Below, in pieces: positions 1 to 7,971 of a stretch of 43,258 bases of DNA. The notes beneath the pieces are model-generated. The model searched no databases. It was given only the letters and a program-made list of their open reading frames with translations, and was not told the origin of the DNA. A program made the position numbers and the translations under genes. The first letter of the stretch is position 1, and each line of letters starts with the position of its first letter. Origin of the DNA: Nonomuraea cavernae (GTDB lineage: Bacteria > Actinomycetota > Actinomycetes > Streptosporangiales > Streptosporangiaceae). The stretch lies in NCBI RefSeq assembly GCF_014646355.1, contig NZ_BMNH01000030.1, positions 50,855-94,112 on the forward strand, given 5' to 3'.

Positions 1-426
1 AGCGCTCTGCTGATCATGAGCGAGGAACGCGCCAGGGAGCTCGGACTGCGGCCCCGCGCCCGGCTGCTCGCCTCGGCCGTCTGCGGCGACGATCCCCTGC
101 TCATGCTGACCGGCCCGATCGCCGCGACCGGCAAGGTGCTCGCGCGGGCCGGGCTGTCGATCGGCGACATCGACGCGGCCGAGGTGAACGAGGCGTTCGC
201 CAGCGTGCCGCTGGCCTGGCGGGCCGAGCACCCGATCGCCGAGAACCGGCTCAATCCGCGTGGCGGGGCCATCGCCCTGGGCCATCCGCTGGGCGCCTCC
301 GGCTGCCGGCTGATGACCACGATGATCAACCATCTCGAGCAGACCGGGGGACGTCTCGGTCTCCAGACCATGTGTGAGGCAGGCGGCATGGCGAACGCCA
401 CCGTCGTCGAGATCCTCGCCGGCTGA
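1..426 (+). CDS. Thiolase (acetyl-CoA acetyltransferase family), C-terminal part
   Basis: The reading frame is open from base 1, so the gene starts before the window and only about 141 C-terminal residues are present. Visible thiolase signatures are NEAFASVPLAW, the GHPLGASG loop that carries the catalytic histidine, and the final CEAGGMANAT loop that carries the second active-site cysteine. The nucleophilic cysteine of the N-terminal half is outside the window. Thiolases cleave a 3-ketoacyl-CoA with CoA, or condense two acyl-CoAs. The SDR and crotonase directly downstream on the same strand make a degradative beta-oxidation role more likely. The internal ATG at 16 falls inside conserved thiolase sequence and is not the true start. 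Confidence 0.93.
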   Translation, partial: SALLIMSEERARELGLRPRARLLASAVCGDDPLLMLTGPIAATGKVLARAGLSIGDIDAAEVNEAFASVPLAWRAEHPIAENRLNPRGGAIALGHPLGASGCRLMTTMINHLEQTGGRLGLQTMCEAGGMANATVVEILAG

Positions 427-494
427 CCTCGCGGCGGCCGTCCCCCAGCGGCCCCGCGGAAGCTGACTTCGCAGAAAGGAATGATGGTGATGTC

Positions 495-1259
495 ATGGAC
501 CTGACCGACAGTTCGGCCGTTGTGACCGGAGGCGCCTCCGGTCTCGGCCTGGCGACCGTCCGCCGGCTCACCCGTGCCGGGGTGTTCGTGGTCATCGTTG
601 ACCTGCCGGCCTCCAGCGGCGCCGAGGTCGCCAAGGAGTTCGGCGGACAGGCCGTCTTCGCCCCGGCCGACGTGACCGATCCCGGCGCTCTGTCCGCGGC
701 CTTCGACCAGGCGGCGGAGCGGCATCCGCTGCGCACCCTGGTGCACTGCGCCGGACGCGGAGGCACCGTGCGGGTGGTGGAACGCGACGGCAGCCCTGGA
801 TCGCTGGACGACTACGAGGCCATCGTCAGGATCAATCTCGTCGGCACGTTCAACGCGCTCCGGCTGGCCGCGGCCCGGATGGTGACGAACGAGCCGGTCG
901 GCGGGGAGCGTGGCGTCTGCGTGCTGACCGCCTCCGTCGCCGCCTGGGAAGGGCAGATCGGCCAGATCCCCTACGCCTCGGCCAAGGCCGGCGTGGTCGG
1001 GATGACCCTGGTCGCCGCCCGCGATCTCGCCCGGAAGCTCGTCCGGGTGAACACCATCGCCCCGGGCGTCTTCGACACCCCCATCCTGAGCAGGCATCCG
1101 CGGGAGGTGCTGGACAAGCTCGCGGCGGCGGTGCCGCACCCCTCCCGCCTCGGAGCGCCGGACGAGTACGCGGCACTCGCCATGCACATCCTGGAGAACC
1201 CCATGCTGAACGGTGAGACCATCCGGCTGGACGGCGCGATCAGGATGCAGGCCCGATGA
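495..1259 (+). CDS. SDR-family 3-hydroxyacyl-CoA dehydrogenase-like oxidoreductase
   Basis: A 254-residue classical short-chain dehydrogenase. It has the Rossmann motif TGGASGLG near residues 11-18, a VHCAG equivalent of NNAG, a catalytic Ser in LTASVAA and the YASAK Tyr/Lys pair. Length and the C-terminal DGAIRM match HSD10-like 3-hydroxyacyl-CoA dehydrogenases, which oxidise the 3-hydroxy intermediate with NAD+. The start is the ATG at 495; ATGs at 481, 484 and 490 are in another frame and stop after a few codons. AAGGA lies about 14 bases upstream, slightly far. The stop overlaps the next start by 4 bases (ATGA). With the neighbouring thiolase and crotonase it could supply three consecutive beta-oxidation steps. 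A BadH-like alicyclic hydroxyacyl-CoA dehydrogenase is an alternative. Confidence 0.9.
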   Translation: MDLTDSSAVVTGGASGLGLATVRRLTRAGVFVVIVDLPASSGAEVAKEFGGQAVFAPADVTDPGALSAAFDQAAERHPLRTLVHCAGRGGTVRVVERDGSPGSLDDYEAIVRINLVGTFNALRLAAARMVTNEPVGGERGVCVLTASVAAWEGQIGQIPYASAKAGVVGMTLVAARDLARKLVRVNTIAPGVFDTPILSRHPREVLDKLAAAVPHPSRLGAPDEYAALAMHILENPMLNGETIRLDGAIRMQAR

Positions 1260-2023
1260 GCGACCAGCAGGTGCTGACCGAACGGCACGGCAACGTTCTG
1301 GTCGTCACGATCAACCGCCCCGAGGCGCGCAACGCGATCAACACCGTGACCGCCGAGGCGATCGCCGACGCGATGCGGCTGCTGGACGAGGACGACTCGC
1401 TCTTCGCCGGCGTCATCACCGGCGCCGGAGGCACGTTCTGCGCGGGGATGGATCTGAAGGCGTTCCTCGCCGGGGAACGCCCCTCGGTGCCGGTGCGCGG
1501 GTTCGCCGGAATCGTCGAGGCGCCTCCGCGCAAACCGATCATCGCCGCCGTCGAGGGCTACGCGCTGGCGGGCGGCTTCGAGATCGCCCTGGCGTGCGAC
1601 CTGCTGGTGGCCGCGGAGGACGCCAGGTTCGGACTGCCCGAGGTCAGGCGGAGCCTGGTGGCCGGGGGCGGCGGCCTGATGCGCCTGTCCCGGCGGATCC
1701 CCTACCACCACGCGATGGAGTGGGCGCTGACCGGCGAGCTGGTCGACGCCAGGCGCGCCGACGCGGCCGGGCTCGTCAACCGGCTGGTCCCGCCCGGCCA
1801 GGCGCTGGCCGCCGCGCTCGAACTGGCGGAACGGATCGCGGCCAACGGCCCCCTGGCGGTCCGCGCCACGAAGCAGATCATCACGAACGCGCGCGATTGG
1901 GACTCGGCCACGGAGTTCGACGAGCAGCGCAAGCTGTCCGAGCCGGTGCGTTCCTCCGAGGACGCCCGCGAGGGAGCCCTGGCGTTCACGGAGAAGCGGG
2001 CACCTCGGTGGCGTGGCCGATGA
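1256..2023 (+). CDS. Enoyl-CoA hydratase (crotonase family)
   Basis: A 255-residue crotonase. The oxyanion-hole segment GAGGTFCAGMDLKAF and the core GGFEIALACDLLV are present. Both glutamates of true hydratases can be placed, one in GGFEIALACD and one in FGLPEVRRS, so this copy is expected to hydrate 2-enoyl-CoA. The other two crotonases of the window lack the second glutamate. Translation is probably coupled to the SDR through the ATGA overlap at 1256-1259. Its place after thiolase and SDR supports a beta-oxidation role; a BadK-like cyclohexenecarboxyl-CoA hydratase would also fit. Substrate length cannot be read from the sequence. Confidence 0.9.
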   Translation: MSDQQVLTERHGNVLVVTINRPEARNAINTVTAEAIADAMRLLDEDDSLFAGVITGAGGTFCAGMDLKAFLAGERPSVPVRGFAGIVEAPPRKPIIAAVEGYALAGGFEIALACDLLVAAEDARFGLPEVRRSLVAGGGGLMRLSRRIPYHHAMEWALTGELVDARRADAAGLVNRLVPPGQALAAALELAERIAANGPLAVRATKQIITNARDWDSATEFDEQRKLSEPVRSSEDAREGALAFTEKRAPRWRGR

Positions 2024-2073
2024 GCACACCACCGAGCACGCCACCGGATGCGCGAGGAAAGGCCGGCTGACAG

Positions 2074-3111
2074 ATGGAATTCGGAATCCTGATGGGTGAC
2101 GAGCGGGTCGAGGTGCCCGCACGCGAGCACCTCGACCTCCTCCTCCGTACGGCGGAGGCCGCCCAGCGCAACGGCTTCACCTACCTGACGATCGGGCAGC
2201 ACTTCCTGTACGACGGCTACCGGTGGATGCAGCCCATCCCGCTGCTGTCGCGGCTGGCGGCGGAGCTCGACGACGGGGTGAAGCTCGGCACGAGCATCGT
2301 CATCGGCCCGCTGTACCACCCGGTCATGCTGGCCGAGGAGCTCGCCACCCTCGACATCCTGACCGGCGGCAAGCTCGTGGTGGCGGTCGGCACCGGCTAC
2401 CTGCCCCACGAGTACGAACGGCTGGGCGTGCCCTTCAAGGAGCGCTACCAGCGACTGGAGGAGCTGCTCACGATCATGCGTCTGCTGTGGTCGCGGGACC
2501 GGGTGTCGTTCTCCGGGAAGTTCTGGCAGCTCGACGACGTGCCCACGCACCTCAGGCCGCTACAGCAGCCGAGCCCGCCGATCTGGATGGGCGCGCAGAA
2601 GCAGCTCGGCGTGCGCCGCGCCGCGCGGCTGACGGACGCGTGGACCGTGACACCGCAGCAGACCGTGGACGAGGTCGACGCGCTGGCACGGGTGTTCGCC
2701 GCCGAGCGAGCCTCCCTCGGGCTGCCGCTCGGCCGGCTCCCGGTACGCCGCGAACTCATGATCGGCGGCGATCGCGACGACGCGCTCCGGCGCTTCGAGG
2801 CGGTCGCCCGGGGCAAGTACGAGGCGTACGCCGACCGGGGCATGGAGGCGCTGACCCAGGAGCAGGTCCGTGAGCGGTTCGCCTCGACCGTCGCTGACCA
2901 TGTGATCCTCGGCGACGCCGAGGAGTGCCGCCGGCAGGTGCGCGAGCTGGCACGCCGCCTGCCGATGGGACAGCTGCTGGTCCGGCCGCACTGGCCGGGG
3001 ATGTCGGCGGCCGACGCCACGGCCTACCTGGACGAGGTGGGCCGGGAGATCGTGGCGCCGCTGCGCGACCTGGAGTCGGTGGAGTTCGCGGACTTCCTCC
3101 AGCGGGCCTGA
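2074..3111 (+). CDS. LLM-class flavin-dependent oxidoreductase (luciferase-like monooxygenase)
   Basis: A 345-residue luciferase-like TIM-barrel protein. Family features are the N-terminal MEFGILMGD strand, IGQHFLYDG, LGTSIVIGPLYHPVMLAEELATLD and VAVGTGYLPHEYERLGVPF followed by RYQRLEELLTIMRLLW. Such enzymes use FMNH2 or F420 and catalyse monooxygenation, including Baeyer-Villiger type, or hydride transfer; the cofactor cannot be settled here. It lies 50 bases after the crotonase on the same strand and is the last gene of this rightward unit. A strong hairpin overlaps its stop codon. In a cluster with a P450 it could be a second oxygenation step on the same substrate. Confidence 0.88.
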   Translation: MEFGILMGDERVEVPAREHLDLLLRTAEAAQRNGFTYLTIGQHFLYDGYRWMQPIPLLSRLAAELDDGVKLGTSIVIGPLYHPVMLAEELATLDILTGGKLVVAVGTGYLPHEYERLGVPFKERYQRLEELLTIMRLLWSRDRVSFSGKFWQLDDVPTHLRPLQQPSPPIWMGAQKQLGVRRAARLTDAWTVTPQQTVDEVDALARVFAAERASLGLPLGRLPVRRELMIGGDRDDALRRFEAVARGKYEAYADRGMEALTQEQVRERFASTVADHVILGDAEECRRQVRELARRLPMGQLLVRPHWPGMSAADATAYLDEVGREIVAPLRDLESVEFADFLQRA

Positions 3112-3149
3112 CCGGTCCGCGCGACGGCCTGTCGTCACCCGGACCGGTC
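3110..3149. terminator. Convergent hairpin terminator
   Basis: Perfect 10-bp arms GACCGGTCCG (3110-3119) and CGGACCGGTC (3140-3149) enclose a 20-base loop. They sit between the convergent LLM oxidoreductase and P450 genes and overlap both stop codons. There is no U-tract on either side, as is common for actinobacterial terminators, so bidirectional termination is inferred from position and symmetry. Confidence 0.65.
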
Positions 3150-4385
3150 GTCGCGCGGCAACCGGCGCGGTCCGGGGGTGAAGCGGGCCGGGATCTTGTG
3201 GAACCCGATGTTGACACCCTGCCGGGCGTAGGGGACGAGACCGTCGAGGTCGATCTCGTAGTCGGGCATCCGCTCGAGGATCTGGCCGATCAGGCTGCGC
3301 GCCATGGCCCGTCCGAGGTGCGAACCGGCGCAGCGGTGCAGGCCGACGCCGAAAGCGGTGTGCCGGTTGGGCCAGCGGTCGATGTCCAGCGCGTCGGGGT
3401 TCTCGAAGCCCCCGGCCTCGTCACGGTTGGCCGACCCCCAGGCCAGCAGGACGCGGTCGCCGGTCCGCATCGGGCAGCCCCGGAACTCGACGTCCTTGGT
3501 GACGGTGCGGGCCAGCGCCTGGGTGGGCGAGAAGTAGCGCAGGAACTCCTCGATCGCCCGGTCGAGAAGGCCGGGGTCGTCCTTGATGCGCAGGCGCACG
3601 TCCGGGTTCTGGTAGAGCCACACGAGAGTCTGCCCGACGAGCGAGGCGGTCGTGCCGACGCCGCCGGAGATCAGCAGGTCGACAATGGCGAAGACCTCCT
3701 CATCGGTCAGCGGCCTGTCGTCGACCTGCTGCTGGACCAGGAAGCTGATCACGTCGTCGGCCGGGTTGAGGCGCCGTTCGGCGATGACCTCCCACATCTG
3801 CTTGGACAGGTAGGGCAGGTCCACCTCGACCGCCTGCCGGAACTCCGGGCTGTCCGCCACGGCCGACAGGGTGGCCCGGTGCGCCGAAGAGTAACGTGAC
3901 CACTCCTCGACCGGGAGCCCGAGCCAGTCGATCGTCACGATCGAGGGCACCCCGATGATCTCCGCGAAGTCGGCCTCGCCGGCCTCGATCACCCGGTCGA
4001 TGAACCAGGTCGTGTAATGGGAGATCATGTCCAGCATCCGCTCGACGGCGGCCGGAGCCGTGATCAGGTTGACCAGCTTCCGATATTTCCTGAAGTCGGG
4101 CGGGTCGATCTCGATGGGGATGTGCAGGTGCATCGGGGTCTTGGGGATGGTCACCGAAAGTCCCTCGCCGCCATAGGACGTGCGAGCGGACGAGAACGTG
4201 TAGTCGTCCCGCGCGGCCTCGAAGACGCTCTCGTAGTCCGACAGGACCCAGTAACCCCCATGGGCTTCGGTCCAGGCCACGGGATGCTCCGCCCTCAGTT
4301 TCCGATAGGCGCCGACCGGATCCGCGGCATGCTCCGGGGAGTGGTGATCGAAGTGAACAACAGGGCACCGGTCCGGGGACGACAT
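3135..4385 (-). CDS. Cytochrome P450
   Basis: A 416-residue soluble bacterial P450. The heme-binding loop FGVGLHRCAGSHLGR places the thiolate ligand at Cys352, and a K-helix ExxR is seen in EEFLRYF. The I-helix reads LLISGGVGTTAS. The position that is usually Asp or Glu in the acid-threonine pair is Gly here, while the two threonines remain. P450s hydroxylate unactivated C-H bonds using electrons from a ferredoxin and its reductase. A ferredoxin gene is divergent next door and a reductase-like flavoprotein lies at 12.0-13.2 kb. The ATG at 4385 follows AGGAAGG with 8-base spacing. No close subfamily could be assigned, so the substrate is unknown. Confidence 0.95.
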   Translation of the reverse strand: MSSPDRCPVVHFDHHSPEHAADPVGAYRKLRAEHPVAWTEAHGGYWVLSDYESVFEAARDDYTFSSARTSYGGEGLSVTIPKTPMHLHIPIEIDPPDFRKYRKLVNLITAPAAVERMLDMISHYTTWFIDRVIEAGEADFAEIIGVPSIVTIDWLGLPVEEWSRYSSAHRATLSAVADSPEFRQAVEVDLPYLSKQMWEVIAERRLNPADDVISFLVQQQVDDRPLTDEEVFAIVDLLISGGVGTTASLVGQTLVWLYQNPDVRLRIKDDPGLLDRAIEEFLRYFSPTQALARTVTKDVEFRGCPMRTGDRVLLAWGSANRDEAGGFENPDALDIDRWPNRHTAFGVGLHRCAGSHLGRAMARSLIGQILERMPDYEIDLDGLVPYARQGVNIGFHKIPARFTPGPRRLPRDDRSG

Positions 4386-4416
4386 CGATGCACCTTCCTC
4401 TCAGGAGACCTCGACG

Positions 4417-4439
4417 ATACTATATTCATGGTTATACTA
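4417..4439. promoter_or_regulatory. Divergent promoter with FadR-like operator
   Basis: The 116-base gap between P450 and ferredoxin holds an AT-rich block. The hexamer ATACTA occurs twice (4417-4422 and 4434-4439). TATACT (4433-4438) is a good -10 for the ferredoxin, and TATAGT on the other strand could serve the P450. TGGTTATACTA (4429-4439) matches TNGTNNNACNA, a consensus known for FadR-subfamily GntR proteins. A FadR-type regulator is encoded nearby, so it is the natural candidate to bind here. Confidence 0.45.
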
Positions 4440-4501
4440 GATTCGAGCGGTGTCAACATCGAGCCCCAGGCGACCACGGCCGGGGCGTCAAGGAGGAAAG
4501 C

Positions 4502-4696
4502 ATGCGGGTGTCCGTTGATCTCAACGTTTGCCAAGGTCACGGTGTCTGCTACATGACGACACCGGAGATCTTCGAGCCACGGGAGGAAGACGGCCAGGCG
4601 CACGTCGTCATCAGCGGCGAGCTTCCTCGCGAGCACGAGGACGCGGCCGTCCTCGCGCAGCAGAGCTGCCCCGAACGGGCCATCACCGTGGAGTGA
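4502..4696 (+). CDS. [3Fe-4S]-type ferredoxin with CxxHxxC motif (P450 partner)
   Basis: A 64-residue ferredoxin. Cysteines occur in VCQGHGVC and SCPERAI. The spacing is CxxHxxC...CP, with His where the second cysteine of a [4Fe-4S] protein would be. Small actinobacterial ferredoxins of this kind, usually next to P450 genes, typically hold a [3Fe-4S] cluster. It should pass single electrons to the divergent P450. The ATG at 4502 is preceded by AGGAGG (4492-4497); longer in-frame starts would run into the divergent promoter and have no ribosome binding site. The N-terminus MRVSVDLNVCQGH is family-typical. Confidence 0.93.
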   Translation: MRVSVDLNVCQGHGVCYMTTPEIFEPREEDGQAHVVISGELPREHEDAAVLAQQSCPERAITVE

Positions 4697-4806
4697 CCGC
4701 AGCGGCGACCGAACACCGGCCCCGAAACGGTCACGTCAGAAAGGTCACACCAAAGGAAGGACACGGAGCGACCTCGAGGAGCCGGCCGCTCACCAAAGAA
4801 AAGGTT

Positions 4807-5547
4807 TTACTTGATGGAACCCCAGCGGATGACCTGGCCCAGCACATTGGGGAACTTTCGTTCCGCGTACGTCACGTACTCCTGGATGTGCTCGCGCATG
4901 CGCTCCTCCGACTGCTTGGGGTCACGCGAGGTCAGCGCCTTGAAGATCTCCCCATGGGCCTTGAGTATGGCCTTGCGCCGGATGGGCGGATAGTCGATGC
5001 CTATGACGGTGCCGTCCATGATGCCCAGCAACGACTCGACCAGATATCCGAACAATGGATTGCCCGACGACCAGGCGATGATGTCGTGAAAGCGCTTATT
5101 GGCTTCCAGGAACGTATCCTGGTCGTCCAGGTCGTCGCTCATGAGCTGAATCGTGGCGCCCAGCTCGTCCAGTGACTCGTTGGATATGCGTTCGGCGGCC
5201 AGGCGGCTGATCATGGGCTCCATGGCGGAGCGCACTTCGACAATGCTCCGGAATGGCGCTTCTTTCAGCTGCATCAGCAGGATGACCGTGCTGGACAGAT
5301 GCGACGCGTCCGGCGTTTGCAGGACGGGCCCTCCCTTGGGCCCCGGCTTCAGGGAAATGACCCCCTGGACCTCCAGCAGTCGCAGCGCCTCACGAAGGGT
5401 GCCCCTGCCGGTGCCGTAGGTCTCCAGCATCGACTTCTCGGCGGATAGCAGGTCTCCTGGGCCGAGCCCCTGCTTGATGGCGTCATTGATGATGCGCTGG
5501 GCAATGAGCATCGCCGCTTTCTGCGGACGCGGCGAGTTGTTCACCAT
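4807..5547 (-). CDS. GntR-family transcriptional regulator, FadR subfamily
   Basis: The N-terminal winged helix-turn-helix runs from about RPQKAAMLIAQRII to GVISLKPGPKGGPVL, with TGRGTLREALRLLEVQG as the recognition helix. An all-helical FCD-type ligand domain follows (EVRSAMEPMISRLAAERIS, FLEANKRFHDIIAWSSGNP, SEERMREHIQEYV). Such proteins usually repress and are released by acyl-CoAs or organic acids. The ATG at 5547 is preferred (246 residues) because GAAGGG lies upstream; a GTG at 5577 would add ten residues. It is convergent with the ferredoxin and divergent from the BadI-like crotonase. It is a good candidate for controlling the P450/ferredoxin promoter and its own. Confidence 0.9.
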   Translation of the reverse strand: MVNNSPRPQKAAMLIAQRIINDAIKQGLGPGDLLSAEKSMLETYGTGRGTLREALRLLEVQGVISLKPGPKGGPVLQTPDASHLSSTVILLMQLKEAPFRSIVEVRSAMEPMISRLAAERISNESLDELGATIQLMSDDLDDQDTFLEANKRFHDIIAWSSGNPLFGYLVESLLGIMDGTVIGIDYPPIRRKAILKAHGEIFKALTSRDPKQSEERMREHIQEYVTYAERKFPNVLGQVIRWGSIK

Positions 5548-5592
5548 GGCTGTGCCCTTCGACGTCGAGTTTGCCACTTAGATCTTGCCACC

Positions 5593-5610
5593 CCACAGAA
5601 CCACTGTGGT
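5593..5610. promoter_or_regulatory. Inverted repeat upstream of the GntR gene
   Basis: CCACAG (5593-5598) and CTGTGG (5604-5609) form a perfect 6-bp inverted repeat with 5 bases between. Nested in it is ACCA-CTG-TGGT (5600-5610). It lies just upstream of the FadR-type gene, where an autoregulatory operator would be expected. An AT-rich stretch at 5650-5680 could hold the divergent promoters. No binding is shown by sequence alone. Confidence 0.35.
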
Positions 5611-5798
5611 GCCCGCATATGTGACGCACGCAACATTGACTCGGCCTGTGATTATGAGCAACATTAGCATGGATTTACAGGCGGTGCGAGCCGGAGCCTC
5701 AGGGCGCGGGCGTCATGACAGCTGCCCTCCCCACGATGTCGTCGCTGGTGAAGCGACTGTCATCACGACGACCCCGCCATTCCTGGAAGGTTGTTTCA

Positions 5799-6563
5799 GT
5801 GACGAGTGTCCTGACAGAGGTGGTTGACTCCACGCTCTGGATTCGCTTGAACAGGCCGGAACGCAGGAATGCGTACGACGAGGCGATGGCACAACAGATA
5901 AGCGAGATCCTTGAGGATACCGCTTCCTACCGGACCGTGGTGCTGACCGGAAACGGCGGCGGCTTTTGCGCCGGCGGGGCTCTGGGAAGCCTCCGGCAGC
6001 CGACGAGCGGTGACATGCGGCGGCTGTACAGCGCGTCGCTACGGCTGTTCGACGCGATCAGGAACTGTCCGAGACCCGTCATCGCGGCCGTGAACGGCCC
6101 GGCGGCCGGAGGCGGCAACGAGCTGGTCGTGGCGTGCGACCTGGCGATCGCCGGACGCTCGGCCACGTTCGGGCAGACGGGTCCGCGGGTGGGCAGCGCG
6201 CCGGTGACCGGGGCGACGAACGTCATGGGCGTCCAGATCGGCGAGAAGCGCGCCAAGGAGCTGTCGTTCCTGTGCCGCAGGTACTCCGCGGAGCAGGCCC
6301 TCGCCATGGGGCTGGTCAACGAGGTGGTGGACGACGACCAGGTCGAGGCCACCGTACGGGCGTGGTGCGACGAACTCGCCGCCCTCAGCCCCCGCTACCT
6401 GGAGATCGCCAAGATCAGCTCGAACATCTGGTGGAACGCGGCGCGTGACTCCTTCAGTTCGGGCATCGGCATGCTGGTCCAGGCGATCGGCAGCGAGGAC
6501 ATGATCGAGGGAGCCACCGCCTTCCTCGAGAAGCGCAGGCCGCGGTTCGCCGACCCCCGATAG
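5799..6563 (+). CDS. Crotonase-family hydrolase/lyase, MenB/BadI-like
   Basis: A 254-residue crotonase from GTG 5799, preceded by GGAAGG with 8-base spacing; an upstream ATG at 5715 would add 28 low-complexity residues. NGGGFCAGG forms the oxyanion hole and GGGNELVVACD keeps the first glutamate. The next element reads FGQTGPRVGS instead of FGxPE. That signature, followed by GEKRAKEL and CRRYSAEQALAMGLVN, is typical of DHNA-CoA synthase (MenB) and of 2-ketocyclohexanecarboxyl-CoA hydrolase (BadI), which perform or reverse ring-closing condensations. No menaquinone genes are near. A ring-opening beta-ketoacyl-CoA hydrolase is therefore the better guess in this cluster. The exact subfamily needs a tree. 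Confidence 0.85.
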   Translation: MTSVLTEVVDSTLWIRLNRPERRNAYDEAMAQQISEILEDTASYRTVVLTGNGGGFCAGGALGSLRQPTSGDMRRLYSASLRLFDAIRNCPRPVIAAVNGPAAGGGNELVVACDLAIAGRSATFGQTGPRVGSAPVTGATNVMGVQIGEKRAKELSFLCRRYSAEQALAMGLVNEVVDDDQVEATVRAWCDELAALSPRYLEIAKISSNIWWNAARDSFSSGIGMLVQAIGSEDMIEGATAFLEKRRPRFADPR

Positions 6564-6632
6564 CGTCCGTCCGGTCGGCCCCGCGGGTGACCGACCCCGC
6601 GTCCGTCGCCCGAGCCCGATGGGCGGGGCCCG

Positions 6633-7157
6633 CTACCTGCCCGTCGTGTCACGGGCCGCGTGCGGCGAGCCGCCGCGGCCGTCGCCGGGCAGCTTGCGGG
6701 AGTCGTGGCTGACCGCGATCCGCACCGGGCGCACCTCCAGGACCACCCGCCCGGGGCTGTCGAGCAGCCGCACCATCTCGCCGGGATCCCCGGGCGCGAG
6801 CTTGGCCGCGAGCCGCGGCAGAAACCACCTCCTGGTGTCCTCGTCGTGACTCGTCAGAGCCACCCCACGGACCGCCAGCATGCGGCGGCCGGGCAGGGAG
6901 GTTCCCGCGTTCGAGACGACAATGGTCACCCGGGGGTCGATCCCGACGGCCTTCGCGTGCGCGCGGTCGCGCACGGCGGTCAGCCAGAAGCGGTCCTCCT
7001 CGTAGAGGAAGCTCATGATCACTCCGGCCGCCCAGCCGTCGGGGGTGGTGAAGGTGAAGGTGCACTCGGTCTGAACGGCCAGCAGCTCGCGCCGGGCATC
7101 GGCGTCGAGCCGCAGGGGGCGCAGATCCTCAAGGTCGTCGATTCCCGTCCTGCCCAT
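6633..7157 (-). CDS. Pyridoxamine 5'-phosphate oxidase-family flavin/F420-binding protein
   Basis: A 174-residue split-barrel protein. Strands such as ECTFTFTTPDGWAAGVIMSFLYEEDRFWLTAVRDRAHAKAVGIDPRV follow the PPOX pattern, in which FMN or F420 binds at a dimer interface. DRAHAKAVGIDPRVTIVV is the common alignment anchor. The ATG at 7157 is preceded by GGAGGA; a longer upstream frame has no such signal. It is the last gene of the leftward ABC-importer unit, 91 bases after livF, and converges on the BadI-like crotonase. It may reduce or oxidise an imported compound, but the reaction is unknown. Confidence 0.82.
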   Translation of the reverse strand: MGRTGIDDLEDLRPLRLDADARRELLAVQTECTFTFTTPDGWAAGVIMSFLYEEDRFWLTAVRDRAHAKAVGIDPRVTIVVSNAGTSLPGRRMLAVRGVALTSHDEDTRRWFLPRLAAKLAPGDPGEMVRLLDSPGRVVLEVRPVRIAVSHDSRKLPGDGRGGSPHAARDTTGR

Positions 7158-7248
7158 GGGGTTCTCCTCCTTTACTCGCCGAGCTCGCCGGGCTCGCGGG
7201 GCGACGCCCGGCGACGTCACCGCGCCTCCCGGTCCCACGCGGCCGGTG

Positions 7249-7971
7249 TCAGTTCTCGGTGACCAGGGCGGCATCACCGAGGAAGGCCCGCAGCACCAAC
7301 GAGTGGGAAGCGGCCTCCTTGGCCGTCCCGCTGAAGACGACCTCACCCCGGGACACGACGGCCACGTCGTCCGCGACCTCCAGCCCCGCCTCGGCGTTCT
7401 GCTCCACCATCAGGACCCCGATCCCGGAGTCGGCCATGGCGCGGATGCTGCCCAGGACGGTCTCGACCATCGTCGGCGCCAGCCCCATGGACGGCTCGTC
7501 CAGCATCATGATCTTCGGCTGGGCCATCAGCGCCCGCCCGAAGGCCAGCATCTGCTGCTCGCCGCCGGACAGCAGCCCCGCCGGGCCGTCCTGCCGCTCC
7601 CTGAGCACCGGGAACATCTCGAAGACGCGGTCGAGGATGCCCGCCAGCTCGCCGCGGGCGGTGGTGTAGCCGCCCATCCGCAGGTTCTCCAGCACCGTCA
7701 GCGGAGCGAAGACGCGGCGTCCCTCCGGGACGAGCACCAGCCCCCGCTTGACGATCCAGTGCGCGGGCCGGCCGGTGATGGCCGTGCCGTCGAGCACGAC
7801 TTCGCCCGAGTCGGGCTTGTGCAGCCCGGCGGCCGATCTGAGCGTGGTCGTCTTGCCCGCGCCGTTGGCGCCGAGGACCAGGGTGACCGTGCCCGGCCGG
7901 GCCGTCAGGGTCACGCCCCGCACCGCGGTGACCTTGCCGTAGCTGACGTGCAGATCCCTGATCTCAAACAT
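7249..7971 (-). CDS. livF: Branched-chain-type ABC importer ATPase (LivF)
   Basis: A 240-residue ABC ATPase. Walker A is GANGAGKTT, the signature is LSGGEQQMLAFGRALM and Walker B is IMMLDEPSMGLAP; VLVPEGRRVFAPLTVLENL is the LivF-type Q-loop region. It powers uptake with its partner LivG. Start ATG 7971 has GTGGAGCG upstream and overlaps the livG stop by 8 bases, consistent with coupling. Known members of this importer family carry branched amino acids, amides, urea or aromatic acids. In this catabolic island an organic acid is more likely than an amino acid, but that is inference. Confidence 0.93.
   Translation of the reverse strand: MFEIRDLHVSYGKVTAVRGVTLTARPGTVTLVLGANGAGKTTTLRSAAGLHKPDSGEVVLDGTAITGRPAHWIVKRGLVLVPEGRRVFAPLTVLENLRMGGYTTARGELAGILDRVFEMFPVLRERQDGPAGLLSGGEQQMLAFGRALMAQPKIMMLDEPSMGLAPTMVETVLGSIRAMADSGIGVLMVEQNAEAGLEVADDVAVVSRGEVVFSGTAKEAASHSLVLRAFLGDAALVTEN

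Noticed and set aside
5715..5798. Upstream ATG of the BadI-like crotonase (28 extra residues)
   Set aside because: No ribosome binding site, and the added residues are unlike crotonases; GTG 5799 has GGAAGG at good spacing.
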